From the NCBI GenBank assembly GCA_900315435.1, contig OMYY01000027.1:1-39726 (forward strand): a DNA stretch of 39,726 bases, read 5' to 3'. A model generated the notes under the pieces. That model was given only the letters and a program-made list of their open reading frames with translations. It was not told where the DNA came from and searched no databases. This DNA comes from an uncultured Spirochaetaceae bacterium. Its GTDB lineage: Bacteria; Spirochaetota; Spirochaetia; Sphaerochaetales; Sphaerochaetaceae. The position numbers and the translations under genes were made by a program. Each line of letters starts with the position of its first letter. Position 1 is the stretch's first letter. This document shows, piece after piece, positions 8,017-16,547 of the stretch.

Positions 8017-9108
8017 ATGGAATTTGACTTCTACACAAACGACAGGATCTCGGCTTTGGACGCACGCGCAAAGGCGCAGGAAATCTGTTTCGGTCCCTAT
8101 TGCTTTCAGGCGGCCTACGCGTTGCTGAAGCTCGGCATCCTAGCCAAAATCGGCGATAGCGGGGAAAGAGGAATCACGCAAGAGGACCTCTCCGGGCAAT
8201 GCCATGTCTCCCCCTATGGAATCGGCGTCCTGACCGAGATGGGACTCGCGCTGGGAATCCTGAAGCTTGCGAGAAACGGAAACGAGCGACATTTCACCAT
8301 CGGCAAGGTAGGCTATTTCTTCCTAGAAGACGGCCTGACCAGGGCAAACCTGGACTTCATGCAGGACATCTGCTGGCCGGGAGCCGATAAGCTGGTCGAC
8401 TCCATCAAGAGCGGGAAGCCTGAAGGACTCAAGGCTTTCGGGGACCAGTGGCATACCATCTACGAAGCCCTTTCCCATCTTCCCCCGCAGGCCCAGAAAA
8501 GCTGGTTCGGCTTCGACCATTATTACAGCGACCATATCATGCCCGAGGCGCTCCCCATTGTCTTCTCCCGTCCGGTCGGACGGTTGTTCGACATCGGTGG
8601 CAACACCGCCAAATGGGCGCTTCGCTGCTGCGCCTACGATCCCAAGGTAAAGGTCACCATCATCGACCTTCCCGGACAGGTCGACATGGCCCGCAAGAAC
8701 GTGGAGCAGGCAGGGTACGCCGACCGCGTCGGCTACGAGGCCTGCGACGTGCTGGACCCGAAGACCACCTTCCCGCCTGGGGCGGACGCGGTATGGATGA
8801 GCCAGTTCCTTGACTGCTTCAGCCTGGAGGAAATCACGAGCATCATCCGCAAGGTAGCATCGAAGGCGAAGCCCGAGACCCGGATGTTCGTGCTGGAACC
8901 GTTGCTCGACGAGCAGAAATACCAGGCATCGACCTTTTCCTTGCAAGCGACAAGCCTCTATTTCACCACCATGGCTAACGGGAATAGCAGAATGTACAAC
9001 TATCAGGACATCGTCCCTGCCATCGAGCGGGGCGGGGTCAAGCTCTCCTGCTGCCACCACAACCTTGGAGTCTTCAGTTACTCGCTCATGGAATTCACGC
9101 CATGCTGA
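8017..9108 (+). CDS. SAM-dependent O-methyltransferase of the aryl-polyene-type locus
   Basis: The 363-residue product has the layout of plant- and polyketide-type O-methyltransferases: an N-terminal winged-helix dimerisation part (residues about 20-120) and a Rossmann SAM-binding part with LFDIGGNTAKWAL at about residues 190-202 and VTIIDLPGQVDMARKN behind it. APE clusters usually hold a methyltransferase that methylates the aryl head group (family knowledge); the acceptor here is inferred. The gene begins 23 bases after hflX with a GGGG-type ribosome binding site and ends in a seven-base overlap with the next gene, so it heads the rightward arm of the cluster. Confidence 0.85.
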   Translation: MEFDFYTNDRISALDARAKAQEICFGPYCFQAAYALLKLGILAKIGDSGERGITQEDLSGQCHVSPYGIGVLTEMGLALGILKLARNGNERHFTIGKVGYFFLEDGLTRANLDFMQDICWPGADKLVDSIKSGKPEGLKAFGDQWHTIYEALSHLPPQAQKSWFGFDHYYSDHIMPEALPIVFSRPVGRLFDIGGNTAKWALRCCAYDPKVKVTIIDLPGQVDMARKNVEQAGYADRVGYEACDVLDPKTTFPPGADAVWMSQFLDCFSLEEITSIIRKVASKAKPETRMFVLEPLLDEQKYQASTFSLQATSLYFTTMANGNSRMYNYQDIVPAIERGGVKLSCCHHNLGVFSYSLMEFTPC

Positions 9109-9767
9109 AACGGAAAATCTATCTCGAAAGCGCCTTCAAATGGGCTCCAGGCATGGATGACATGGCATGGAAACGCTGGGCCGCCGGCGAAGGGAAGATC
9201 CCGTTCAGCAAGGAGAATCCCCCCATGGAATACCTGAGCGCCAAAAGCCTCAGACGGATGAACCAGATGATCCGCATGACCATCCACGCCCTGCATGCCA
9301 TGCTCCCGCTTGCCGAGGACTCCGAGCTTTTTTTCATTTCCTCAATCGGCGAGGCCGACCAGCAGTTCGCGCTCGAGCGCGAGTACCACGTGGAAAAGGA
9401 AATCCACCCCGCCACCTTCTCCTATTCGGTATTCAACGCGCCGATCGCCATGGCAACCATCCTGCTGGAGCAGGACAGGCCGTATTCCTGCATGTTTGGC
9501 AGCCATAACGAGGTGAAAAGCGGATTCCTTACCGCGATAGCCCCGCTGGCCAGTGGCCGGAGGGATGAAGTGGTCGCCATCATCTGCGAGGAAGCGATTC
9601 CCGACGAGTACGTCGCCATCCACCAGGGTGGCGGGAACGAACCGTTCGTCTATGCGCTCAAGCTGACCAGCCGGGCCACGGAACGGGAACTGGATGCAGG
9701 ATTCCTCGACGCGCTGACCACGGAAGAGGAACTCCTGAAGACATTGATTTGCAAGGGATGGGTATGA
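9102..9767 (+). CDS. ketosynthase-like chain-length-factor protein (PF13723 type)
   Basis: The 221-residue product resembles the short beta-ketoacyl synthase N-terminal-type proteins of aryl-polyene clusters. It has the thiolase-fold ordering with SELFFISSIGEADQQFALE, then FSYSVFNAPIAMATILL at the position where a true ketosynthase has its Cys loop, but no catalytic Cys and only half the usual ketosynthase length. Such proteins pair with a full ketosynthase and set chain length in APE synthesis (family knowledge). It overlaps the methyltransferase by seven bases and the next acyltransferase by four (ATGA), which shows translational coupling. Confidence 0.8.
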   Translation: MLKRKIYLESAFKWAPGMDDMAWKRWAAGEGKIPFSKENPPMEYLSAKSLRRMNQMIRMTIHALHAMLPLAEDSELFFISSIGEADQQFALEREYHVEKEIHPATFSYSVFNAPIAMATILLEQDRPYSCMFGSHNEVKSGFLTAIAPLASGRRDEVVAIICEEAIPDEYVAIHQGGGNEPFVYALKLTSRATERELDAGFLDALTTEEELLKTLICKGWV

Positions 9768-10534
9768 GACGGCTGGGCTATCTGTATCGGACCATCGCCA
9801 AACCGTTGAGCTTCGTGCTGTTCGGCCTCGGAGCCGTACCCATCGGGCTCGGCGTGCTTCCGCTGCTTTTCCTCATCGTCCACCCCAAAAGCCGTTTCCA
9901 GCGGGTAGGCAGGAGGTTCGTATCGCTCCTCATGCGGCTCTTTTCCGGATTCCTCATCCTCACCGGACAGATTTCCGTCAAAGCCGACCGCAAGGCGCTG
10001 TCCGCCTACCATGGCATGATCATCGCACCGAACCACCCCTCCCTCCTCGACGTGGTGCTTCTCTACGGACTATTGCCTGGCGCCTCATGCGTCGTCCGAT
10101 CGGGGCTCGGCCACTCCTGGGTCGGCGCCATCATCAACCTCCTCTACATCAAGAACGACGACGTCCCGGAGGAAATGCTGGACGCGGTCAAGGAATGTAT
10201 CGACATGGGTGACAACGTGATCATCTTCCCCGAAGGGACCCGCACCAAGGATGCAAAGCACCTCGAGATCAAGCGCGGGGTCAGCTATCTCGCCTGCGAG
10301 ACCAACACCCCGGTCCTCCCCGTCTCGATCCTCGGCAACGACAAGCGGGGACTCCGCAAGCATGACCCGATCTGGCAAGTGAACCCGGACGGGCGGTGGC
10401 ATTATCAGATCGAGGCCCATGAACCGCTTCTTCCCTCAGGCAGAACCAGGGCGGATTCGAAGACGATGCAGTCCGCCCTCGCCGGCATCCTCCAGAAAAG
10501 GCTCGACGAGTACGACAGCGAGCACCTTCCTTGA
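9764..10534 (+). CDS. PlsC-type 1-acylglycerol-phosphate-like acyltransferase
   Basis: I start the gene at the ATG at 9764, which overlaps the upstream stop as ATGA, giving 256 residues; earlier in-frame ATGs lie deeper in the previous gene. An N-terminal hydrophobic hairpin (about residues 12-40) anchors it in the inner membrane. The PlsC active site is clear: NHPSLLD (the H-x4-D catalytic pair) and FPEGTRTKD (acceptor-binding motif). In APE loci these enzymes move the polyene chain or a fatty acyl chain onto the lipid anchor (family knowledge). A second, unrelated LpxL-type acyltransferase sits in the leftward arm, so two acyl transfers are expected. Confidence 0.85.
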   Translation: MRRLGYLYRTIAKPLSFVLFGLGAVPIGLGVLPLLFLIVHPKSRFQRVGRRFVSLLMRLFSGFLILTGQISVKADRKALSAYHGMIIAPNHPSLLDVVLLYGLLPGASCVVRSGLGHSWVGAIINLLYIKNDDVPEEMLDAVKECIDMGDNVIIFPEGTRTKDAKHLEIKRGVSYLACETNTPVLPVSILGNDKRGLRKHDPIWQVNPDGRWHYQIEAHEPLLPSGRTRADSKTMQSALAGILQKRLDEYDSEHLP

Positions 10535-10577
10535 AGCCCGCCTTGTGGCGGCATATCTCTTTGCAAAGGACATGCGT

Positions 10578-11489
10578 ATGAAACAAGCCTTTCTTTTCAG
10601 CGGGCAGGGAGCACAGTATCCGGGCATGGGACGGGACTACGTCCAATCCTACGACGTATCCAGGACGATCTTCTCCCTCGCCGACCAAGTGCTCGGCAGG
10701 CCCATCTCCAAACTCTGCCTTGAGGGGAGCGAGGAGGAACTCAGACTCACGCACAACACCCAGCCCTGCACCTTCACGGTAGACTTCGCGATCTTCCAGG
10801 CAGCACGGCAAGAGGGTTATGCGGCAGAGGGATATGCAGGCTTCTCGCTGGGCGAGTATGTCGCCTTGGCGGCAAGCGGCGTCCTTTCGTTCGAGGACGC
10901 GCTCAGGCTGGTGCAGTTCCGTGCCGACGCCATGCAGGGCGCTGTGCCCGAAGGAACTGGAGCCATGGCCGCCATCAAGGAATGCCCGGAGGAGCTGCTC
11001 GGAGAGGCCTGCCACAAGGCGGGCGGCATCGTGCAGCCTGCCAACTACAACTCACCCAGGCAGACCGTGCTCTCCGGTGAGGCGGCAGCCGTGGCAAGGG
11101 CGCTCGAATACCTGAAAGAGAACCATGTCCGCGGCGTCCTCCTTCCGGTGAGCGCACCTTTCCACACCCCGCTCCTTGAGCCTGCAAGGAAAGCCTTGGA
11201 GGAAGCGTTCGCCAAACTGGTGTGGCATGACGCGGTTATGCCGGTCTACCTGAACGCCGATGCCAAGCCCCATACCGACAAGGAGGAAATCCGGAAACTG
11301 GTACTGCAACAGACGACCAGCCCCGTGCTCTGGATGCAGACCATCAGGGCGATGAGGAGAGACGGGTTCGATGCGTTCTACGAGATGGGACCCGGACATA
11401 CGCTTTCCGGCTTCAACAAGACGATCTTCAGGGATGATCCAGGCGTGTGCTTCCGGACGTTCGGCACGGTAGAGGCAATGCGGGCCTAG
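10578..11489 (+). CDS. malonyl-CoA:ACP transacylase (FabD-like), cluster-specific
   Basis: The 303-residue product is a malonyl transacylase. It opens with FLFSGQGAQYPGMG, has the nucleophile elbow GFSLGEYVALAASG with Ser90, an Arg in LVQFRADAMQ, and the catalytic His in VSAPFHTPLL. It would load malonyl units on the two cluster ACPs. The start at 10578 is chosen because AGGA at 10567-10570 is seven bases upstream; a longer frame from 10419 overlaps the previous gene and lacks homology. Classical APE clusters borrow FabD from fatty acid synthesis, so a dedicated copy is notable. Its stop codon and that of the opposing carboxyltransferase share one CTAG at 11486-11489. Confidence 0.9.
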   Translation: MKQAFLFSGQGAQYPGMGRDYVQSYDVSRTIFSLADQVLGRPISKLCLEGSEEELRLTHNTQPCTFTVDFAIFQAARQEGYAAEGYAGFSLGEYVALAASGVLSFEDALRLVQFRADAMQGAVPEGTGAMAAIKECPEELLGEACHKAGGIVQPANYNSPRQTVLSGEAAAVARALEYLKENHVRGVLLPVSAPFHTPLLEPARKALEEAFAKLVWHDAVMPVYLNADAKPHTDKEEIRKLVLQQTTSPVLWMQTIRAMRRDGFDAFYEMGPGHTLSGFNKTIFRDDPGVCFRTFGTVEAMRA

Positions 11490-12973
11490 AGAGGCATGTT
11501 CCCGTGCGCAGGGCCCCGCTTCTTGCCGGCAAGCAGGGCGAAGCCTCTGCAGACCGCATCCCTCGTCTCCTCCGGCATGATCACCTCATCGACGAAACCA
11601 TATTCGGCGGCGATGTAGGGATTGCAGAAGTTCTCTTCGTAGGCGGAAATGAAAGCCGCCTCATCCTTGCCTGCCGCGATTTCCTTGCGGTGGAGGATCC
11701 GTACGGCACCGGCCGCCCCAAGGACCGCGATCTCCGCCCCTGGCCAGGCGTAGACCAGATCGGCCCCAATCGATTTGCTGCCGAGGGCGATATAGGCGCC
11801 GCCGTAGGCTTTCCTCAGGATTACCGTCACCTTCGGCATCGAGGAAGCGCTGTAGGCGTAAAGCACCTTGGCGCCATGGCGGATGATGCCCTTCCTTTCC
11901 ATGTCGGGACCCGGAAGAAAGGCAGTCACATCGGCCAATGTCAAGAGCGGGATGCCGTAGCAGTCGCAACTTTGGACGAAACGGGCGATCTTCATGCTTG
12001 CCTTGTCGTCGATCGCGCCCCCGAGCACCATGCTCTGGCTGGCGACGACGCCAATCGAGCGCCCGTCAAGACGGGCGAAACCGGTCAGGATATTCCCCGC
12101 CCATTCCCTGTGGACCTCCAGGAAACTCTTGGCGTCGACAATACATGCAATCACCCGGTGCATGTCGTAGGCCTTCTTGCCGTTGTCCGGCACGATTTCC
12201 TCAAGCGAACCCCTCAGCGGCGCCTTTGACGGCACGCGGGGCACATCCTGGTCCCACGCCTGGGGCAGATAGGCAAGCAGGCGCCTGACCCCGTCAAGAC
12301 AGCTCTTCTCGTCCTCATAGACAAAGTGCGCGACCCCGCTCTCGCCACCGTGCAGGTCGCTGCCGCCAAGTTGCTCGGGAGAGACATCCTCGAACAGCAC
12401 CGACTTGACCACGGCGGGCCCCGTAAGGAACATGCGGGACTGGCCCTTGACCATGAAGAGGAAATCGCAGAGGGCCGGACTGTAGCAGGCTCCCCCCGCG
12501 CAGGAACCGAGAATCACGGCAATCTGGGGGATTCTTCCGCTGGCACGCACGTTGGCCCGGAAGATGTCGCCATATCCCGAAAGGCCGACAATGCCCTCAC
12601 CGATGCGGGCACCCCCGCTCTCGTTCAAGGCAATATAGGGACAGCCAGCCTCGAGGGCCAAGTCGATGATATGGGCGATGCGGGAGGCATGGACCTCGCC
12701 TACCGAACCTCCGGAAACAGAGAAATCCTCGCTGGAGACAAAGACCTGCCGGCCGGCGATGGTGCCGTAGCCGGTCACCACCCCGTCCCCGGCGGGAGTG
12801 TCGGAGATGTGGGAGCGGCGGAAGGAACCTACCTCATGGAACGATGCGGGATCGAGCAGCATGTCCAGGCGCTCGTAGGCGGTATGCCGTCCCTTTTTCT
12901 GCGCGTCCATGCGTTCTCTCAGCGCCTTTCTCTGTTCCTCCAGCCTTGCCTCACTCGCTTTCCATCCCGTCAT
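11486..12973 (-). CDS. acyl-CoA carboxylase carboxyltransferase subunit (PccB/MmdA-like)
   Basis: The 495-residue product is a complete biotin-dependent carboxyltransferase. It has AYERLDMLLDP near the start, the SGGARIGEG oxyanion-loop motif, GSCAGGACYSPAL, MFLTGPAVVK, and in the C-terminal half SQSMVLGGAIDDKAS, VTAFLPGPDMERKGIIRHGAK and GGAYIALGSKSIGADLVYAWP. It transfers CO2 from carboxybiotin to an acyl-CoA, giving malonyl- or methylmalonyl-CoA. No biotin carboxylase or biotin carrier gene is nearby, so these must come from elsewhere. It is the last gene of the leftward arm, starting four bases after the ketosynthase stop. A role in feeding the cluster's transacylase is inference; the acetyl versus propionyl choice is not decided here. 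Confidence 0.88.
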   Translation of the reverse strand: MTGWKASEARLEEQRKALRERMDAQKKGRHTAYERLDMLLDPASFHEVGSFRRSHISDTPAGDGVVTGYGTIAGRQVFVSSEDFSVSGGSVGEVHASRIAHIIDLALEAGCPYIALNESGGARIGEGIVGLSGYGDIFRANVRASGRIPQIAVILGSCAGGACYSPALCDFLFMVKGQSRMFLTGPAVVKSVLFEDVSPEQLGGSDLHGGESGVAHFVYEDEKSCLDGVRRLLAYLPQAWDQDVPRVPSKAPLRGSLEEIVPDNGKKAYDMHRVIACIVDAKSFLEVHREWAGNILTGFARLDGRSIGVVASQSMVLGGAIDDKASMKIARFVQSCDCYGIPLLTLADVTAFLPGPDMERKGIIRHGAKVLYAYSASSMPKVTVILRKAYGGAYIALGSKSIGADLVYAWPGAEIAVLGAAGAVRILHRKEIAAGKDEAAFISAYEENFCNPYIAAEYGFVDEVIMPEETRDAVCRGFALLAGKKRGPAHGNMPL

Positions 12974-12977
12974 CGCC

Positions 12978-14201
12978 TCAACCCCTTTTCAGAATCAACG
13001 AAGTATTGATGCCTCCGAATGCGAAATTATTGCTCATCGCATAGTCTGTCGCCAGCGAGAGACCGTCCCCTGAGATATAGTCGAGCGGCCCGCATTGAGG
13101 ATCGACGGCCTCCAGGTTCAGGTTCGGCGCGAACCATCCCTCGTGAAGCATCAGCAACGTCACCCAGGCCTCGATGGCCCCACAGGCGCCGAGGGTATGG
13201 CCGATATAGCCCTTGATCGTGCTTGCGGCAATCGGGCGCTGGAACACGTCATAGGTAGCGTTGCTTTCGGCGATGTCACCCTCGATCGTAGCGGTGCCGT
13301 GGGTGTTCACATAGCCGATCCGGACGGGATCCACGCCCGAATCCTCGATGGCGAGCCGCATCACCTGCGCCATGGTGTCCCGGTTCGGATGGGTGATATG
13401 CACGCCGTCGGTGTTGGTCGCGAAGCCGGCAATCTCCCCGTAGATACGGGCACCCCGGGCAAGGGCGTGCTCCTTTTCCTCGAGGATCAAGGTGCCTGCG
13501 CCCTCGCCGATGACCAGGCCATCGCGGTCCTTGTCATAGGCACGGGGGGTCCGGGAGGGATCGTCGTTCATCGTGCTGGCCGCGAACATCGAATCAAAGA
13601 CCCCGATGTCAGCAGGGGAAAGCTCTTCAGCGCCACCGGCGATCATCAGGTCCTGCTTGCCCGAAGCGATTGTCTCGTAGGCATAGCCAATCGACTGGCT
13701 GCCGCTGGTACAGGCGGTATTGGTGGTAATCAGCCGTCCGGTCAGGCCGTAGTAGACCGAAAGGTTCGCCGCGCAGGTCTGGGGCATTTCCTTGATGTAG
13801 GTGGTCGGGTTCATCTTCTTCGAGTCCTTGGTCACCAACAGGCCATAGAAGTCCATCATGGCATCCACATCCCCTGCAGAGGAACCGTAGGCGATACCGG
13901 CACGGCCGTTCCTCAGCATGGGGTCGCCAGCCGCGATGCCGGCCATGCGGAGGGCCCGTTCGGTGGCAGTCAGGGCCAGGAGCGCGACGCGACCCATGCC
14001 CCGCACCAGTTTGCGGGGATATTCGGGCAACATTTCAGTCACCGGAGCGCAGAGATGGCAGCGCAGGTTCCGGTATTCCTGCAGACGCGGATCCATGACG
14101 ACAAAGTTCCGGCGAGCACGAAGGCTTGCCAGGATCGATTCCGGCTCGTTCCCCAACGGGGTCACCACCCCGCCGCCGGTAACCACTACGGTGCGCTTCA
14201 T
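12978..14201 (-). CDS. beta-ketoacyl-ACP synthase (FabF-like elongating ketosynthase)
   Basis: The 407-residue product is a full type II ketosynthase with all three catalytic residues: Cys164 in NTACTSGSQS, His301 in VNTHGTATIEGD and His335 in KGYIGHTLGACGA (Lys330 also present). It condenses malonyl-ACP with the growing acyl chain. Length and motifs fit the elongating ketosynthase that pairs with a chain-length factor in APE synthesis. The ATG at 14201 overlaps the ketoreductase stop by four bases, so it is coupled to it. Confidence 0.92.
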   Translation of the reverse strand: MKRTVVVTGGGVVTPLGNEPESILASLRARRNFVVMDPRLQEYRNLRCHLCAPVTEMLPEYPRKLVRGMGRVALLALTATERALRMAGIAAGDPMLRNGRAGIAYGSSAGDVDAMMDFYGLLVTKDSKKMNPTTYIKEMPQTCAANLSVYYGLTGRLITTNTACTSGSQSIGYAYETIASGKQDLMIAGGAEELSPADIGVFDSMFAASTMNDDPSRTPRAYDKDRDGLVIGEGAGTLILEEKEHALARGARIYGEIAGFATNTDGVHITHPNRDTMAQVMRLAIEDSGVDPVRIGYVNTHGTATIEGDIAESNATYDVFQRPIAASTIKGYIGHTLGACGAIEAWVTLLMLHEGWFAPNLNLEAVDPQCGPLDYISGDGLSLATDYAMSNNFAFGGINTSLILKRG

Positions 14202-14929
14202 TCCATTCCTCCATTCACGCTGATCACCTGCCGGGTGATGTAGCCAGCCTCTTCAGAGAGCAAAAACAGGACCAAGGCGGCGACCTCTTCCGGCTTGCCC
14301 AGCCGTTTCATCGGCACCAGCTTCAGCATCTCCTCCGTCGGCAGCCCCTTGAGCATCTCGGTGTCGATGATGCCGGGAGCGATGCAGTTGACGGTGATCG
14401 AGCGGCTCGCCAGTTCGGCCGCCAGGGCCTTCGAGGCGCCTATCAGGCCGGCCTTCGAGGCGCTGTAGTTGACCTGCCCGCGGTTGCCGACGATTCCGCT
14501 GATCGAGCTCATCACGATGATCCGGCCCTTGCGCCTGCGGCACATCGGCAGGACCAACGGGTGCATGACATTGTAGAACCCGTCCAGATTGGTGTGGAGC
14601 ACCTGGTCCCAGTCCTCGCCGTCCATTGCGGGAAACACATTGTCCCTGCATATGCCCGCGTTGCAGACGACCCCCCAAGGGGCGCCATGGCTCTCCAGCC
14701 AGCCGGTCAGCGCATCCTCCGTCCCCTTCCGGTCGGCGATATCGAAGCGGAGCAACTCGCAGCTACCCCCCTCATCCCGGATCCCGGCCTGCAGCGCCAC
14801 GGCCCTTTCCTCATGACCGCGATAGCATGCGGTCACCTGATATCCGGCCTTGGCCACGGCACGGGCGATACTGCTGCCGATGCCGCCACTGCTGCCGGTT
14901 ACCAGAACGTGTTTCTCCATCTCACTCAT
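14198..14929 (-). CDS. 3-oxoacyl-ACP reductase (FabG-like SDR)
   Basis: The 243-residue product is a classical short-chain dehydrogenase. It has TGSSGGIGSSIA for NADPH binding near residue 11, CNAGI after the fourth strand, the Ser of MSSISG and the catalytic YSASK, then NCIAPGIIDTEM. It reduces the 3-keto group made by the ketosynthases. It overlaps the gene on each side by four bases. The sequence differs enough from a housekeeping FabG in context, placed between dehydratase and ketosynthase, to be assigned to the polyene pathway. Confidence 0.92.
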   Translation of the reverse strand: MSEMEKHVLVTGSSGGIGSSIARAVAKAGYQVTACYRGHEERAVALQAGIRDEGGSCELLRFDIADRKGTEDALTGWLESHGAPWGVVCNAGICRDNVFPAMDGEDWDQVLHTNLDGFYNVMHPLVLPMCRRRKGRIIVMSSISGIVGNRGQVNYSASKAGLIGASKALAAELASRSITVNCIAPGIIDTEMLKGLPTEEMLKLVPMKRLGKPEEVAALVLFLLSEEAGYITRQVISVNGGME

Positions 14930-15393
14930 ACCAAGAATCCTTCAGGATGCAGGACGGTGTACACCATCAGCGTTGCGCTCGCCACCGTCTCGTCCCCAAC
15001 GTTCGATTCCCCCACAAAGGAATACATCGCCTCTCCGATGGCGCACTCCTGCCTGATGGTGGTCGTGATGCGGCTGCCCTGGGGAATCACCGGACAAGCC
15101 ACCTTCAGCTGGTTGACTCCTAAGATGAAGCCAATTTTCGGCTTGCCACCCATGCCCCCGCCCACCAGATAGTCATAGGCGCTGATTGTCTGCGCCATCA
15201 GCTCAAAACAGACATATCCGGGAATGCCGTTGAGATTCCCGTCAAAGAAGAGGTTGGACCGGTCGACCTCCGTCAAGCTTGCCGCCTGCCCTTTCTCACG
15301 GTCAAAGCCGAGGATCCCGTCAAGCAGAAGCATGCTCCGCTTGTGCGGCACCAGAAGGGCGACAGATTCCTTTCCCATGATCGGCAGTTTCAT
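14926..15393 (-). CDS. 3-hydroxyacyl-ACP dehydratase (ApeP-like hotdog)
   Basis: The 155-residue product is a single hotdog-fold domain. It has LLVPHKRSMLLLDGILGFD near the start, as in the ApeP-type dehydratases, and GIPGYVCFELMAQTISAYDY, whose ELMAQ helix matches the FabA/FabZ active-site helix. The standard GHFP His of FabZ is absent, which is normal for this subfamily in my recollection. I take the ATG at 15393, which forms an ATGA overlap with the ketosynthase stop; a longer frame to 15456 overlaps that gene. It would create the double bonds of the polyene. Confidence 0.82.
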   Translation of the reverse strand: MKLPIMGKESVALLVPHKRSMLLLDGILGFDREKGQAASLTEVDRSNLFFDGNLNGIPGYVCFELMAQTISAYDYLVGGGMGGKPKIGFILGVNQLKVACPVIPQGSRITTTIRQECAIGEAMYSFVGESNVGDETVASATLMVYTVLHPEGFLV

Positions 15394-16547
15394 TCCTCCA
15401 CCCCCACAATCACCGAAACGTTGTTCCCGCCGAAGGCAAAGGAGTTGCTCATGCACGCATGCGGCCGGGGATAGCGCTCTCCCTGCCCGACAAACGTGAG
15501 GGGCGGCAATGCTGGATCCCGCACGCCGTCAAAAACATGCGGGGGAAGCAAGCCATGGATAAGGGTCTCCAGGCAAAGAATCGTCTCAATCGCCCCGCTT
15601 GCTCCCAACGTGTGCCCCGTCAGGCTCTTGGTCGAGCTGACAGGCACGCCGCAGCCAAAGATCCGGTCGATGGCAAGCGCCTCCATCAGGTCATTGGCGT
15701 GGGTGCCGGTCCCATGCAGGTTGATGTAGCCGATATCCTTCGGCTCAAGGCCGGCGTCCGAAAGGGCGCGCCGCATGCACGCTTCCGCCCCAGTCCCTTC
15801 GGGATCGGGCCCGGTGATATGGTAGGCGTCGTTCGATTCGCCGATCCCGAGCAACACACAATCCCCCTTTTGGGGACCTGCCGTGACCACCAATGCGCCA
15901 AGACCGGTACCGAGGGTCACCCCCTTGCGGTTCAGGCTCGAAGGATTCGTCCTCTCGGGGGCGTAGACCCCAAGGCTGTCGAAGCCCATGCAGACAACAT
16001 CGTAGGCAAGGTCGTAGCCCACGGCGACCACGGCATCGGCAAAACCCGCCTCGATCAAGTCACGGGCACGAGCCAGCATGCCGGCTCCGGTCGAGCAAGC
16101 GGTGGAAAGCGTCTCACCGATGCCCTCCAGGTTCCACTCGCCCCGCAGGAAATCCACCGACCACGCGGGACTCTGCCGATACAGGGTGTAGCCTTGCGGG
16201 AAAGCCTGATGGGCGAAAAAATACCCGGTCGCGGGGGTTGACCACTCGCTCTGATAATCACAGGTGGCGACAAGCAGGGCGACCCGATCCTTCCCATAGC
16301 GTTCCTCCAAAGAGGCAACGACAGGCCGATAGCTCTCCGCCAGTGCCTTGCACATGCCCTTGTGGTAGGAGTGTTCCTCCTTGTCCTCATAGCGTTCGGG
16401 CACGTCGGCGAACAGGTAGGACTTGCCGTAAACCTGCAGGGAAGAGAACGCCGGCTTGCCTGCCAGGACGGCCCGGTAGAGATCTAGGGGGTCTTGGGCA
16501 AGGTTGGTGATGACAAAGGGGTGCGAGAGCACTACGTGGTCAGGCAT
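15390..16547 (-). CDS. second beta-ketoacyl-ACP synthase of the cluster
   Basis: The 385-residue product is a ketosynthase with an unusual N-terminal part but intact catalytic residues: Cys151 in LSTACSTGAGM, His278 in NLHGTGTHAND, Lys307 and His312 in TKSLTGHTLGASGA. It is shorter than FabF by about 25 residues at the N-terminus. The ATG at 16547 overlaps the lipoprotein stop by eight bases. APE loci normally hold two or three ketosynthase-type proteins, one for starter condensation and one for elongation; which one this is cannot be told from sequence alone. Confidence 0.88.
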   Translation of the reverse strand: MPDHVVLSHPFVITNLAQDPLDLYRAVLAGKPAFSSLQVYGKSYLFADVPERYEDKEEHSYHKGMCKALAESYRPVVASLEERYGKDRVALLVATCDYQSEWSTPATGYFFAHQAFPQGYTLYRQSPAWSVDFLRGEWNLEGIGETLSTACSTGAGMLARARDLIEAGFADAVVAVGYDLAYDVVCMGFDSLGVYAPERTNPSSLNRKGVTLGTGLGALVVTAGPQKGDCVLLGIGESNDAYHITGPDPEGTGAEACMRRALSDAGLEPKDIGYINLHGTGTHANDLMEALAIDRIFGCGVPVSSTKSLTGHTLGASGAIETILCLETLIHGLLPPHVFDGVRDPALPPLTFVGQGERYPRPHACMSNSFAFGGNNVSVIVGVEE

